Below are positions 40,973 through 50,497 of a DNA stretch of 64,000 bases, one piece after another. The DNA is taken from positions 186,001 to 250,000 of the forward strand of contig NZ_SNYC01000004.1 of assembly GCF_004362715.1 (NCBI RefSeq), given 5' to 3'. The position numbers and the translations under genes are program-made. Numbering within the stretch: position 1 is the first letter of the stretch; every line of letters begins with the position of its first letter. The notes beneath the pieces were generated by a model that was given only the letters and a program-made list of their open reading frames with translations, was not told where the DNA came from and did not search any database. The stretch is from Pedobacter metabolipauper (GTDB lineage: Bacteria; Bacteroidota; Bacteroidia; Sphingobacteriales; Sphingobacteriaceae).

Positions 40973-42229
40973 TTATTCAGCCTTCTCCTCCCAAACCACC
41001 GCAATATTGATAATCGTCTGAACGGCTTTCTCCATATCCTGAACCGAAGCCCATTCCTGCTTACCATGAAACGCATGCTCACCGGCAAAAATATTTGGAC
41101 AAGGTAAACCCATAAAAGATAACCGGGAACCATCGGTACCACCTCTTATACTTTGCTGCTTAGGAACAATACCCGCTCTCTTAATCGCCTCAACACCATA
41201 CTCAATTACCTGCGGATACTGATCAAGTACCTTTTTCATATTCCGGTACTGCTCGGTAATCTTCAACTCATAAGTAGAGTTGGGATAATCCTCAATGATG
41301 TTCTGAACGGTAGCATCCAATAGTTCGCCATAAGCTTGCAGCTGCTCGTCATCAAAAGCCCGGATAATAAAACGTGCTTCAGCCTGTTCAACACTTCCGG
41401 ACAAGTTAACCGGATGTATAAAACCCTCTTTCAACTCAGTAGATTCCGGAGACAGGCAGTCGGCCGGTAAAGAACTTACCACATCAGCCACAATCTTAAT
41501 CGCACTCTCCATTTTCCCTTTAGCAAAGCCCGGGTGGGTACTTACCCCGTTAACGGTCAGCACGGCACCATCAGCAGAAAATGTTTCATCTTCAATAGAA
41601 CCCAGCGTCTCACCGTCAATCGTATAACCAAAGTCAGCGCCCAGCTTTTTCAGGTCTGCCTTGTCAACACCGCGCCCAATCTCTTCATCCGGAGTAAATA
41701 AGATTTTGATCGTTCCATGCTTAATCTCCGGATGCTGGACCAGGAAAGCCGCAGCTTCCATGATTTCTGTAAGTCCGGCTTTATTGTCTGCCCCCAGTAA
41801 GGTCGTACCGCTTGCAGTAATGATGTCATTTCCAATCTGGTCTTTCAGGTCAGGATGCTCTTCCATCTTCAAAATAATGGTCTCATCGTCAGGAAGAACA
41901 AGGTCTTGTCCCTGGTAATTCACATGGATAATGGGTTTCACATTTTTGCCGCTGCAATCAGGCGAAGTGTCCATGTGCGAGCAGAAACAGATCACAGGAA
42001 CCGTCTTCTCTGAATTTGAAGGTATTGTTGCATACACATAACCAAAGTCATCCAGGTGTGCATCAGCAATACCCATTTCTAAAAGTTCATCCACAAGCAC
42101 ACGGCCAAGGTCTTTTTGCTTCGCAGTTGAAGGCACTGTTTCCGACAAAGGATCAGATTGTGTATCAATCTGCACATACTTTGTGAACCTGTTTTCGAGT
42201 GAATTGGTTTTATTTTGATAATTTAGCAT
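40973..42229 (-). CDS. pepT: Peptidase T (tripeptide aminopeptidase)
   Basis: M20 family di-zinc enzyme releasing the N-terminal residue of tripeptides. 418 residues. Metal and catalytic residues: FCSHMDTSPD (His, Asp), LLGADNKAGL (bridging Asp), TPDEEIGRG (catalytic Glu and ligand Glu), DGETLG, and FAGEHAFHGKQEW (His). The lid domain lies about residues 215-330. A -7-like TAACTTTG is at 42243-42250. It belongs to a neighbourhood of peptide-breakdown genes. Confidence 0.95.
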   Translation of the reverse strand: MLNYQNKTNSLENRFTKYVQIDTQSDPLSETVPSTAKQKDLGRVLVDELLEMGIADAHLDDFGYVYATIPSNSEKTVPVICFCSHMDTSPDCSGKNVKPIIHVNYQGQDLVLPDDETIILKMEEHPDLKDQIGNDIITASGTTLLGADNKAGLTEIMEAAAFLVQHPEIKHGTIKILFTPDEEIGRGVDKADLKKLGADFGYTIDGETLGSIEDETFSADGAVLTVNGVSTHPGFAKGKMESAIKIVADVVSSLPADCLSPESTELKEGFIHPVNLSGSVEQAEARFIIRAFDDEQLQAYGELLDATVQNIIEDYPNSTYELKITEQYRNMKKVLDQYPQVIEYGVEAIKRAGIVPKQQSIRGGTDGSRLSFMGLPCPNIFAGEHAFHGKQEWASVQDMEKAVQTIINIAVVWEEKAE

Positions 42230-42242
42230 AATCGTAAAAAAA

Positions 42243-42250
42243 CAAAGTTA
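42243..42250 (-). promoter_or_regulatory. Putative -7 element of pepT
   Basis: TAACTTTG matches TAnnTTTG, 14 nt before the ATG; the -33 position has no TTG. Confidence 0.35.
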
Positions 42251-42293
42251 TAGATAAGAATATAATTTCGATCCCAAACTTAAAGAAGATACT

Positions 42294-42992
42294 TTGAAAA
42301 CTACCTATATTTCACTTTTAGCCATTCTACTTTGTTTTAATGTATCCGCGCAATCTAATTTTTATAAGTTTAGTATTGGTGGTGGATTTGGAGCTACCCG
42401 CTCTTATACCGATGTAGAGAAAAGCGACTACGGAATAGCTGGCCATGGTAACCTCGATTATTACCTTACTCCTTTTATTAGCTTGGGAGGCGAATTACAA
42501 GCCGGGCAAATCAATGGGGGCGATACTGATACCGATCCTTACGGACGCCAGTTTATAAATTCGTTCCGCGCAGGCTCTCTAAATCTAAAGATCTACATGG
42601 GTGCCTTGTTTAATGATAACCGCAGCAGTAATTTCGCGAATGCCATGAAATGGCTGTACGTTGGCGGGGGCGCAGGACTGGTCCAGAATAAACTGATCGG
42701 CATCATCAGGTATCAAAGTAACGGTGACATGATTCCCGGGAAAACACATTCCAGAGATTTGCTCGTTCCGCTAAATATCGGATACAGCTATTATTTTTCA
42801 GACTATGCCGGAAGGCCAAAGTTCGCCATCAATCTAAATTATCAAGCCAATATTACGATCGGCGAAGGTCTGGATGGGTATGATTATTCCGCAGTCAACT
42901 TCAAAAGCGGAAGACCCGATGTATATACCTTTCTCACCCTCGGCATCAAATACCACTTCGGCACACTCGGCCTTTCCAGAAAATCATTTTAA
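42294..42992 (+). CDS. Outer-membrane beta-barrel-like protein
   Basis: 232 residues, TTG start. Signal peptide MKTTYISLLAILLCFNVSAQ, then alternating strands typical of small porin-like or OmpW/OmpA-type barrels: FYKFSIGGGFGATRSYTDVE, FISLGGELQAGQI, WLYVGGGAGLVQN, and YTFLTLGIKYHFGTL. The last strand does not end the protein (LSRKSF follows). Function unknown. The M14 peptidase gene begins 13 nt later, so they are likely co-transcribed. Confidence 0.7.
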   Translation: MKTTYISLLAILLCFNVSAQSNFYKFSIGGGFGATRSYTDVEKSDYGIAGHGNLDYYLTPFISLGGELQAGQINGGDTDTDPYGRQFINSFRAGSLNLKIYMGALFNDNRSSNFANAMKWLYVGGGAGLVQNKLIGIIRYQSNGDMIPGKTHSRDLLVPLNIGYSYYFSDYAGRPKFAINLNYQANITIGEGLDGYDYSAVNFKSGRPDVYTFLTLGIKYHFGTLGLSRKSF

Positions 42993-43005
42993 ATATCGCT
43001 CATCC

Positions 43006-44745
43006 ATGAAGCATCTCTTTATCACCTTATTAATTTTAGCAGCAATGGACACTTCTGCCCAATTAACACCATACGAGTTAAGCGGTAAAAAAGAAACCAC
43101 AACGTATAACCAGGCCATTCAGTACTATACCGACCTTATTAAAAACTTCCCGGAAGCCAGGCTGCTCAGCTATGGCAGTACCGACTTTGGCAAGCCGCTT
43201 CACCTGCTGGTCCTCTCTGCAGACAAAAACTTTGATCCTGTTAAGATTCGTAAAGACAACAAACGCATCTTGCTGATCAACAATGGCATCCATCCCGGAG
43301 AACCAGAAGGTATTGATGCCAGTATGATGCTGGCACGGGATCTCCTCACGCAAAAAGCATTGCCCAAAAATGTAGTGATCTGCATCATTCCCGTTTACAA
43401 CATAGATGGCAGCTTTAACCGGAGCAGCACTTCAAGGGCCAACCAAAATGGCCCATTAGCCTATGGATTCCGGGGAAACAGCAAAAACTACGACCTGAAC
43501 AGGGACTTCATCAAAACCGACTCGGAAAATTCACAGGCTTTCCAGCAGATCTTCAATACCTGGCAGCCTGAAATTTTTGTAGATACACACACCAGCAACG
43601 GTGCAGACTACCAATACACCATGACACTCATTCCAACACATAAGGATAAACTAAATCCCATACTTTCAAGCTACCTGACAGGAAGCATGCTGCCTTCGCT
43701 ATATGCCGGCATGAAGAAGTTAGGCTATGAGATGATCCCCTATGTAAATTCGGTTGAAGAAACCCCCGATGCCGGAATTACCGGGTTCCTGGAATCTGCA
43801 CGCTACTCAACCGGCTATACCACCCTGCACAATACCATCGGCTTTATGCCCGAAACCCACATGCTAAAAGCATTCGACAAAAGAGTGGATGCAACCTATA
43901 AACTATTGCAAACCTATATTCAGGTCGTATCACGTGATGCGGAGGTCATTGGCGAAAATAAACGCAAGGCAGACCTGGCAACCGCAGCACAAAAAGAGTT
44001 TGCTGTAGACTGGAAGTTAAATTCAACCCTTTACGACAATATAGAATTTAAAGGCTATGCAGCTAAACAGAAACCCAGTGAAGTTAGCGGCATCAACAGG
44101 CTCTATTACGATCGGAACGAACCCTATACAAAAACCATAAAATACTGGAACACGTTTGAGCCAGCAGTAACTATAAGCAAGCCTATAGCCTATATCATAC
44201 CACAAGCCTGGGAAAAGGTAGTCGAGCTTTTAAAGCTGAACCGGGTAACGGTACAAAGGCTGCAAAAGGATACGGAAATCGAAGTAGAAACCTATTATAT
44301 TGCCGATTATAAAACTGCAGCAAAACCGTATGAAGGGCACTACATTCATTCCGCAGTAAAACTGAACCCGGTAAATCAAAAGATAAAATTTTATGAAGGA
44401 GACTATGTAGTTTATGCCAATCAGCCCGTAAACCGGTACCTGGTCGAAACCCTGGAGCCACAGGCAATGGACTCCTTTTTTAACTGGAACTTTTTTGATT
44501 CAATCCTGGGAATGAAAGAACACTTCTCTGCCTATGTATTTGAAGACACCGCCGCAGAGCTGTTAAAACGCAATCCTGAACTCAAAGAAAAACTGGAAAA
44601 AGAAAAGATCAGCAAACCGGAACTGGCCAAAAGTGCAGCGGCCCAGCTGGATTTTATTTATAAAAATTCAGACTACTACGAAAAAACATATTCCAGGTAT
44701 CCCGTTGCCCGGTTAATCAATGACACCCAACTCATGCTAAAATAA
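43006..44745 (+). CDS. M14-family zinc carboxypeptidase-like protein
   Basis: 579 residues from ATG 43006, with signal peptide MKHLFITLLILAAMDTSAQ. The zinc site is NNGIHPGEPEG (HxxE type, His and Glu) with the third ligand in FVDTHTSNG; GSRGNS-like GFRGNSKNYDLNRDF is the substrate-binding loop. Length past residue 350 exceeds the catalytic domain, so an additional C-terminal region (about 370-579) of unknown role is present. Exported; probably degrades peptides in the periplasm. A rhomboid gene follows 1 nt later. Confidence 0.88.
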   Translation: MKHLFITLLILAAMDTSAQLTPYELSGKKETTTYNQAIQYYTDLIKNFPEARLLSYGSTDFGKPLHLLVLSADKNFDPVKIRKDNKRILLINNGIHPGEPEGIDASMMLARDLLTQKALPKNVVICIIPVYNIDGSFNRSSTSRANQNGPLAYGFRGNSKNYDLNRDFIKTDSENSQAFQQIFNTWQPEIFVDTHTSNGADYQYTMTLIPTHKDKLNPILSSYLTGSMLPSLYAGMKKLGYEMIPYVNSVEETPDAGITGFLESARYSTGYTTLHNTIGFMPETHMLKAFDKRVDATYKLLQTYIQVVSRDAEVIGENKRKADLATAAQKEFAVDWKLNSTLYDNIEFKGYAAKQKPSEVSGINRLYYDRNEPYTKTIKYWNTFEPAVTISKPIAYIIPQAWEKVVELLKLNRVTVQRLQKDTEIEVETYYIADYKTAAKPYEGHYIHSAVKLNPVNQKIKFYEGDYVVYANQPVNRYLVETLEPQAMDSFFNWNFFDSILGMKEHFSAYVFEDTAAELLKRNPELKEKLEKEKISKPELAKSAAAQLDFIYKNSDYYEKTYSRYPVARLINDTQLMLK

Positions 44746-44746
44746 A

Positions 44747-45361
44747 ATGGACTATATAACCAATACCCCGGTAGCCTCCCTAATCTTTATTTTCACGATC
44801 ATCACCAGCATTTACGCATTTAACGACAAAGAGCTGATGATCAGGTTTATGCTAAATCCATATACCGTATCCAGAAAACAAAGAATCTATACATTCATCA
44901 CAAGCGGACTCATCCATGCAGACTGGATGCACCTCATCTTTAATATGATGAGCTTTTACTTTTTCGCATTCCGCCTGGAAGCCATGATGGGCTCCTGGCA
45001 GTTTGGCTTACTCTATTTTGTGAGTTTGATCTTAAGTGATATTCCTACAGTGATCAGGCATAAAAATGACGTTTGGTACAATAGCCTCGGTGCTTCGGGT
45101 GCCATAAGTGCCGTATTGTTCAGCTTCATTTTATTTCAGCCGCTATCATCCATGTACATTTTTCCGCTGCCATTCCCCATTTGGGCGATCATATTTGGTC
45201 CGTTATACCTGGTATATTGTGTTTATGCGTCTAAACAAGGCAGAGATAACATCAACCATGACGCACACTTTTTCGGGGCATTGACCGGATTGATCATCAC
45301 CGTTTTAGTTGTTCCAGGGATCATTCCCCACTTTATAACAGCATTAACCGGTAACAGGTAA
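44747..45361 (+). CDS. Rhomboid-family intramembrane serine protease
   Basis: 204 residues, six or seven membrane segments. Catalytic Ser is in NSLGASGAISA (GxSG) and the catalytic His in HDAHFFGALTG; the HLIFNMMSFYFF segment carries the conserved His/Asn of helix 2. Rhomboids cleave membrane proteins within their helices. Here it is adjacent to the M14 peptidase, with 1 nt between. Its 3' end overlaps the convergent HNH-like gene by 18 nt. Confidence 0.87.
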   Translation: MDYITNTPVASLIFIFTIITSIYAFNDKELMIRFMLNPYTVSRKQRIYTFITSGLIHADWMHLIFNMMSFYFFAFRLEAMMGSWQFGLLYFVSLILSDIPTVIRHKNDVWYNSLGASGAISAVLFSFILFQPLSSMYIFPLPFPIWAIIFGPLYLVYCVYASKQGRDNINHDAHFFGALTGLIITVLVVPGIIPHFITALTGNR

Positions 45362-46312
45362 CGCAGAAGGATTAAAATAGCTGATCGGATTTGTTGGATC
45401 TTTAATGATCTCAAACAAGGTATGTCCCCAGGGCTTCCAAAAGTCCTGTAATACCTGGGCATAGGTTTTATGCTGCCAGTGGTCAAAGAGCGGCTTATTG
45501 GATGTTCCCCTCAATGGCATCGCATCAACATAAATAGATCCCTCAACAGGCAAAATGGCATATTCAGGTAAGCGGCTAAACAGGTATGCAGAATAATAAA
45601 AACGGGCACAAAGCTCCTCAAACTGTTGGGCAGAAACCGGCTTACCGCCAATTTGGTCAAGCAGCTCCTGGTGGTATTTCTTATTCGCCCCATTGTCCTG
45701 TAAACATGCAATGATCCCGAAATCTTTTAGTTTTAGAGAGAAAGTCAGCGTATTGATCTCATCCCGAAAGCTAAATGCAGTATCCTGTTCTTCCAGTGGG
45801 ACCACCACAATAGACCAGGGGTTAAAATCCTCAAATTCTACATTCAGATAGATTCCCTGGATCATGGTATGCAGGTTACCAAACTTGTGCATCAGTCCCT
45901 GAGACATGTTGATGCCGTCTTCACTGATCTGCTGTAAACGTACAGCTGCATTCATCTCAATATAAAGAAGTCCATACATGAACTTGCCGATCCAGTTAAA
46001 CAGATCCACCTCGTTAAGTGCAGAAACCCCGGCATAACCATTTAAAAATGCATTGGAGATCTTATCTTCCAATGGCTGTATGAAATGGGTAAGCACTTCC
46101 GTATTACAGGGAACCTTTAATGAATTGTAGGCACGTACACTTTCATCCAGCAGTTTAATCTGCTCCTCACCGCTAAAGTTTGCAACCTGTAAAAGCCATG
46201 CCGGCAATATTGTCGTTTCTACAATTGGGGTACTAAAAGTATCTCCGCTTAAAAAGCAATTCTTATACTTAAAATCAAAGTTTTTAAAGGGCTGGTATAC
46301 GGTGCTGTTCAT
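45344..46312 (-). CDS. Uncharacterised protein, possibly a degenerate HNH-like endonuclease
   Basis: 322 residues from ATG 46312; upstream codons overlap the divergent gene's promoter. I do not know the function. The N-terminus YKNCFLSGD...TILPAWLLQ resembles the C-x2-C...EHxxPxWL zinc/HNH start of a Bacteroidota family, but only one Cys and no EH remain; LKVPCNTEVLTHFIQPLEDKISNAF fits the next element of that family. WIGKFMYGLLYIEMN and FNPWSIVVVP are further conserved-looking stretches. The fold is inferred; catalytic activity looks lost. Confidence 0.55.
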   Translation of the reverse strand: MNSTVYQPFKNFDFKYKNCFLSGDTFSTPIVETTILPAWLLQVANFSGEEQIKLLDESVRAYNSLKVPCNTEVLTHFIQPLEDKISNAFLNGYAGVSALNEVDLFNWIGKFMYGLLYIEMNAAVRLQQISEDGINMSQGLMHKFGNLHTMIQGIYLNVEFEDFNPWSIVVVPLEEQDTAFSFRDEINTLTFSLKLKDFGIIACLQDNGANKKYHQELLDQIGGKPVSAQQFEELCARFYYSAYLFSRLPEYAILPVEGSIYVDAMPLRGTSNKPLFDHWQHKTYAQVLQDFWKPWGHTLFEIIKDPTNPISYFNPSALPVTG

Positions 46313-46398
46313 GACTAGGCACAATATTAGGTATATTATTTTTACATTCGCTCCCACACTTGTTTTTTAACGTTCATATTACCAAAGCAGCAACAACT

Positions 46399-47433
46399 AT
46401 GCAGGCCATCTACACACCCTATAACCTGGAATTAAAACACCCCTTTGCCATTGCAAAATTCACAAGGACCAGCACCCCAATCGTATTGCTTAAACTCAGC
46501 TATGAAAATAAAGAAGGATATGGCGAAGCTTCCATGGTGCCTTATATGGGTGAAAGTATAGAAAGTGCCGCCGCATTTTTAAATAAAGTAGACTGGAACA
46601 GGTTCACATTTCCATTTAACTTTGAAGAGATCATCGCATATCTCGACAGCATCGAACCCGGACAACCCGCAATAAAGGCTGCCATTGACATTGCATTAAA
46701 TGACCTGAATGGCAAAATCTTAAATAAACCATCCTATGTGCTTTTTAGTGCCGATCCGTTAAAGATGCCGGTCACCTCCTACACCATAGGCATTGACACC
46801 CCCGAAGTGATCCGCGAAAAAGTGGCAGATGCAAAAGATTTCAAGGTCCTAAAAATAAAACTCGGCAGGGATAACGACAAAGAACTGATCAATACCATCC
46901 GGAGCATAAGCGATCTTCCGCTGTACATCGATGCCAACCAGGGCTGGACAGACAAGGCAAAAGCGATAGATCTGATCTACTGGCTGCACGATCAGGGCGT
47001 TTTACTGATAGAACAACCCATGGATAAAAATGACCTGGAAGGCAATGCATGGTTAACCGCAAGAAGTCCAATTCCAATACTGGCCGATGAGGCCGTGCAG
47101 CGCCTGGCAGATCTGGACTCCATTAAGGGAGCTTATCACGGCATCAATATCAAATTGATGAAAAGCACAGGAATGTATGAAGCCCATCAAATGATTCTGA
47201 AGGCCCGTTCCTTTGGAATGAAAATTTTAATCGGATGTATGAGCGAAACCTCCTGCGCAACCCAGGCGGGTATCGCATTGGCACCATTATGTGACTGGGC
47301 AGATCTGGATGGACCCTGGTTAACAAAAAATAACCCCTTCAAATCGCCCGAAATGAAATCAGGAAAATATATTTTAAAAGACTTGCCCGGATTGGGATTA
47401 GAAGGTATTCCTGCAGACCTGTTTATTTCTTAA
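46399..47433 (+). CDS. Dipeptide epimerase (L-Ala-D/L-Glu type)
   Basis: Enolase-superfamily enzyme interconverting the stereochemistry of dipeptides, acting in murein-peptide catabolism. 344 residues from MQAIYTPYNLEL. Acid/base Lys pair in VLKIKLGRD (KxK, about 150), metal ligands in LYIDANQGW (Asp), LLIEQPM (Glu) and LADEAV (Asp-Glu), and the second Lys in NIKLMKSTG (about 260). Consistent with the muropeptide epimerase group; precise substrate is inferred. It sits among peptidase genes. Confidence 0.87.
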   Translation: MQAIYTPYNLELKHPFAIAKFTRTSTPIVLLKLSYENKEGYGEASMVPYMGESIESAAAFLNKVDWNRFTFPFNFEEIIAYLDSIEPGQPAIKAAIDIALNDLNGKILNKPSYVLFSADPLKMPVTSYTIGIDTPEVIREKVADAKDFKVLKIKLGRDNDKELINTIRSISDLPLYIDANQGWTDKAKAIDLIYWLHDQGVLLIEQPMDKNDLEGNAWLTARSPIPILADEAVQRLADLDSIKGAYHGINIKLMKSTGMYEAHQMILKARSFGMKILIGCMSETSCATQAGIALAPLCDWADLDGPWLTKNNPFKSPEMKSGKYILKDLPGLGLEGIPADLFIS

Positions 47434-47608
47434 GCAGGTTCCGCATTTCCTTAACCAATTGGATCTTCAGATAAACAAAATATCCGCCGGTAGCCACAAA
47501 TAATGCTGCAGGCGGATATTTTCCGTTTCTAAAAGCCCAAAAGATCCCGCAAATGGACACAATGATCCCCAGGTTATAAAAGACGTTTAAAGCGATCTTT
47601 TTCTTCAT
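47423..47608 (-). CDS. Small two-helix membrane protein (DUF6358-like)
   Basis: 61 residues from ATG 47608: MKKKIALNVFYNLGIIVSICG, two membrane segments (about 7-24 and 31-47), basic C-terminus (KEMRNLLKK). Short proteins starting this way are known in Sphingobacteriaceae; I associate them with DUF6358 but not firmly. It overlaps the 3' end of the epimerase gene by 11 nt and follows the rhodanese gene by 1 nt, so it is probably co-transcribed with it. Confidence 0.6.
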   Translation of the reverse strand: MKKKIALNVFYNLGIIVSICGIFWAFRNGKYPPAALFVATGGYFVYLKIQLVKEMRNLLKK

Positions 47609-47609
47609 G

Positions 47610-47930
47610 CTAATAAACAGGCATATTCGGATCAAAAGCTTCCTGCCATGCCAAAATACCACCTTTAAGATTGTATAGGTTTGTTAATCCAAATTGATGC
47701 TCCAATTGCATCACAGCGGCAGCACTTCGTTTACCACTTCTGCATTGCATAATTACAGGCTTATCCGTTGCAATTTTGTCCGACTCAATTAAGATCCCTC
47801 CCAATGGAATATTTACCCCATTAAGGTTTGAAGTCTCATACTCAAACGTTTCCCTAACATCGATCAATTGAAAATCTTCGTTGTTATCAATCTTTTCTTT
47901 GAGCTCCTGAACAGTTATTTCCTTAATCAT
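47610..47930 (-). CDS. Single-domain rhodanese-like protein
   Basis: 106 residues, one rhodanese fold. Active-site Cys in the loop MQCRSGKRSAAAVMQL (about residue 62), preceded by LIDVRETFEYE and followed by NLKGGILAWQ. Likely sulfurtransferase of the GlpE/PspE kind; the acceptor is unknown. The promoter contains an 18-base run identical to the pyrH promoter. Co-transcribed with the small membrane protein. Confidence 0.9.
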   Translation of the reverse strand: MIKEITVQELKEKIDNNEDFQLIDVRETFEYETSNLNGVNIPLGGILIESDKIATDKPVIMQCRSGKRSAAAVMQLEHQFGLTNLYNLKGGILAWQEAFDPNMPVY

Positions 47931-47946
47931 ATCAATTACTTTTTTT

Positions 47947-47977
47947 CAAACTTAGATAAAATTGCATATAAAAGCAA
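47947..47977 (-). promoter_or_regulatory. Promoter of the rhodanese gene
   Basis: Minus strand: TTG (47975-47977), 20-nt spacer, TAAGTTTG (47947-47954). Same elements, spacing and 18-base core as the pyrH promoter. Start site near 47941, about 11 nt before the ATG. Confidence 0.6.
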
Positions 47978-48077
47978 TTTGAGTGCTTTAAATCAATTTC
48001 AACAACCTTTTTACTGTAACAACTCGGGAGGTCAGGCGTTTAATAGATACTCTTTATTAACTTTGGGTTTTATAATC

Positions 48078-49166
48078 ATGAATTCTATATCAAAATTCTT
48101 TTGGTTTTGCTCTGGTGCGCAGCTTTCTATCCTGGAAAAGCACACCACAGAACACAATAAATATATAGGCATCGGCGCCACAATATTCTTTACCGGATTC
48201 TTTGCAGCCTTATCTGGTGGCTATGCCATGTACTTCGTTTTTAAAGGAGATGCCGGAGCTGTATGGTTTGCCCTGTTCTTCGGACTGATCTGGGGACTGG
48301 CCATATTCAACATGGACCGGTATATCGTTTCCAGCATCAACAAAAGTGCATCAACCAATAAACAGATCCTGCAGGCAACACCAAGGATCCTGCTGGCCAT
48401 CATGATTGGAATGGTCATCTCACGCCCCCTGGAATTAAAGATCTTCGACAAAGAAATTAAAGAACGCCTAAAAGTCAGCTACCTCAACAACCAGCGGTCA
48501 AAAATTGACACGCTCAATGCCGCGTTCGACAATAAATATAAAATCGAAATGGGAAAGCTCGGTGATGTTAAAGCGCAGCGCGATTCCATGGAGGCAGCCA
48601 TAAAAACAGACCGTCAGAAACTGAACTTTGAGATCTTTGGAAATAAAACCACAGAAACATCAGGCGTGATGGGATATGGTCCTTACGCCAAAAGAAAAGA
48701 AGCAGAACTGCAGCAGCGTCAAAAAGATCTGGACACCCTCTCTTCCGAGTTGAGAAAACAGGAAGGCTTTATCTCCGGCAGAAAGCAATTTGATGGCTTG
48801 TTGAGTGAAAAACTATATACCGGAAAACAACTGGACAGCTTAGCCGGCGTAGCTGGTTTTGCCGACAGAAACTGGGCACTGGGTCAGCTGAGCTATAACC
48901 CAAACGGAACAACAGATACAAATACCGCATTGGCAGTAACCTTTATCGGCCTCCTGTTTATTTTCTTTGAATGTTTACCGGTATTTGTTAAATTGATGAG
49001 CGGAAAAGGACCTTATGACCGCACCGTAGAAAATATAGAAACGGCACAGAACCATGAATCCGATAAAGACCGGGATTATGAAATAACCGTAATCGATGAC
49101 GTGCACGACACCCGTGTGCAAACTGAGGTCCGCCGAAGAAAAAATGAACTAAACACCATTAACTAA
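48078..49166 (+). CDS. DUF4407 membrane protein
   Basis: 362 residues from ATG 48078 (MNSISKFFWFCSGAQLSILEK), a typical DUF4407 start. Three membrane segments near the N-terminus (about 35-55, 60-82, 95-120) and one near 300-320 surround a long coiled-coil region (about 140-285, KIDTLNAAFDNKYKIEMGKLGDVKAQRDSM). Role unknown. I rejected the longer reading from 47868 because it runs across the rhodanese gene and its promoter. Confidence 0.82.
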   Translation: MNSISKFFWFCSGAQLSILEKHTTEHNKYIGIGATIFFTGFFAALSGGYAMYFVFKGDAGAVWFALFFGLIWGLAIFNMDRYIVSSINKSASTNKQILQATPRILLAIMIGMVISRPLELKIFDKEIKERLKVSYLNNQRSKIDTLNAAFDNKYKIEMGKLGDVKAQRDSMEAAIKTDRQKLNFEIFGNKTTETSGVMGYGPYAKRKEAELQQRQKDLDTLSSELRKQEGFISGRKQFDGLLSEKLYTGKQLDSLAGVAGFADRNWALGQLSYNPNGTTDTNTALAVTFIGLLFIFFECLPVFVKLMSGKGPYDRTVENIETAQNHESDKDRDYEITVIDDVHDTRVQTEVRRRKNELNTIN

Positions 49167-49176
49167 ATACTTTTTG

Positions 49177-50487
49177 ATGAAAAAAATAGGCTACTTTTTA
49201 TTCCTGCTGCTTGTTGTGCAGCAAACCAATGCACAGGATATTAATAAAATCATTAAAAAGAACTACGTAGACCGGATCATTAAAACCTTAAGCAGTGATA
49301 AAATGCAGGGCAGGGCTACCTTTACGCCTGGAATTGATAAAGCCGCTGATTATATATCCGCTAAGTTTAAACGCATTGGTTTAAAACCACTGACAGGAGA
49401 AACCGGGTTCAGACAAACATTTTTCAAGTATAAGATCAGTCCGGAATCTATAACCGTTACGCTTAACGGCAAGGCCATAGATGCCAGCAATGTTATGGTA
49501 TACGGAAATGCATCAGAAAGCCTCAGCTTTGACAACAGCAACAGCGATGGATGGATCAAACTGGACGATACCAAACCATTCATGGAACAATTCAGACCGC
49601 TGAGCAGAAGCGGTAAAAAGCAATTGATCCTGGTAGACCCTAAGTTTGCTGCCGACTTTAACCGCATAAAAGCTTACTTATCCCAGGGTTCTGTTCTGGA
49701 TGAAAAAGAGGTCAATGGAAAAACAGCCGGAATCGTTTTTGTACTCGATCCGGGCACCACCGCCAAAGATTTTAAAGTAGACATCAAAAATAAACTAACC
49801 AAAATGCCCCTGTTTAATGTAGCCGGCATGATCCCTGGTAAATCAAAAACAGCAGAAGTGGTTGTATTTTCCGGCCATTACGACCACCTTGGAATTATGA
49901 AAGCCGATGGACAGGACAGCATTGCCAACGGGGCAGATGATGATGCCTCTGGTGTAACCGCCATGATCGCTTTGGCTAAATACTATAAAAAACTAAAGAA
50001 CAACGAACGTACCCTCATCTTTGTCGCCTTTACCGCAGAAGAGATCGGGGGCTTTGGAGCACAATACTTCTCGTCGAAGCTAAATCCGGATCACGTCGTT
50101 GCGATGTTCAACATCGAGATGATCGGTAAAGAAAGTAAATTTGGAAAGAATGCTGCATTTATTACCGGATATGATAAGTCAGACTTCGGAAAGATCCTGC
50201 AGAAGAACCTTACAGGAACAGAATTTACCTTTCATCCAGATCCCTATCCAAAGCAAAACCTGTTTTATAGAAGCGACAATGCAACCCTTGCCGCATTAGG
50301 TGTACCTGCACATACCATCAGCACCGACCAGATCGATACCGACAAACTTTACCATACCGTAAAAGATGAATACAGTTCCCTGGACACAGAGAACATATTG
50401 TCTACCATAAAAGCCATTGCCAAAAGTGCCATCAGCATCATAAAAGGCACCGATACCCCAGTAAGAATCCCTAAACTAAACAACTAA
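49177..50487 (+). CDS. M28-family metallopeptidase
   Basis: 436 residues, signal peptide MKKIGYFLFLLLVVQQTNAQ. Di-zinc ligands: FSGHYDHLGI (His, Asp), NGADDDASGV (Asp bridge), FTAEEIGGFGA (catalytic Glu plus Glu), NIEMIG (Glu/Asp place) and PAHTISTDQIDTD (His). A PA-like insertion (about 100-210) lies before the catalytic core. Aminopeptidase acting outside the cytoplasm. The tricorn-like gene begins 10 nt later. Confidence 0.9.
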   Translation: MKKIGYFLFLLLVVQQTNAQDINKIIKKNYVDRIIKTLSSDKMQGRATFTPGIDKAADYISAKFKRIGLKPLTGETGFRQTFFKYKISPESITVTLNGKAIDASNVMVYGNASESLSFDNSNSDGWIKLDDTKPFMEQFRPLSRSGKKQLILVDPKFAADFNRIKAYLSQGSVLDEKEVNGKTAGIVFVLDPGTTAKDFKVDIKNKLTKMPLFNVAGMIPGKSKTAEVVVFSGHYDHLGIMKADGQDSIANGADDDASGVTAMIALAKYYKKLKNNERTLIFVAFTAEEIGGFGAQYFSSKLNPDHVVAMFNIEMIGKESKFGKNAAFITGYDKSDFGKILQKNLTGTEFTFHPDPYPKQNLFYRSDNATLAALGVPAHTISTDQIDTDKLYHTVKDEYSSLDTENILSTIKAIAKSAISIIKGTDTPVRIPKLNN

Positions 50488-50497
50488 AATTAGCTCC

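Noticed and set aside
42874..43005. M14 peptidase starting in the preceding barrel gene
   Set aside because: Would read the 3' end of the upstream gene in another frame; the signal peptide begins at ATG 43006.
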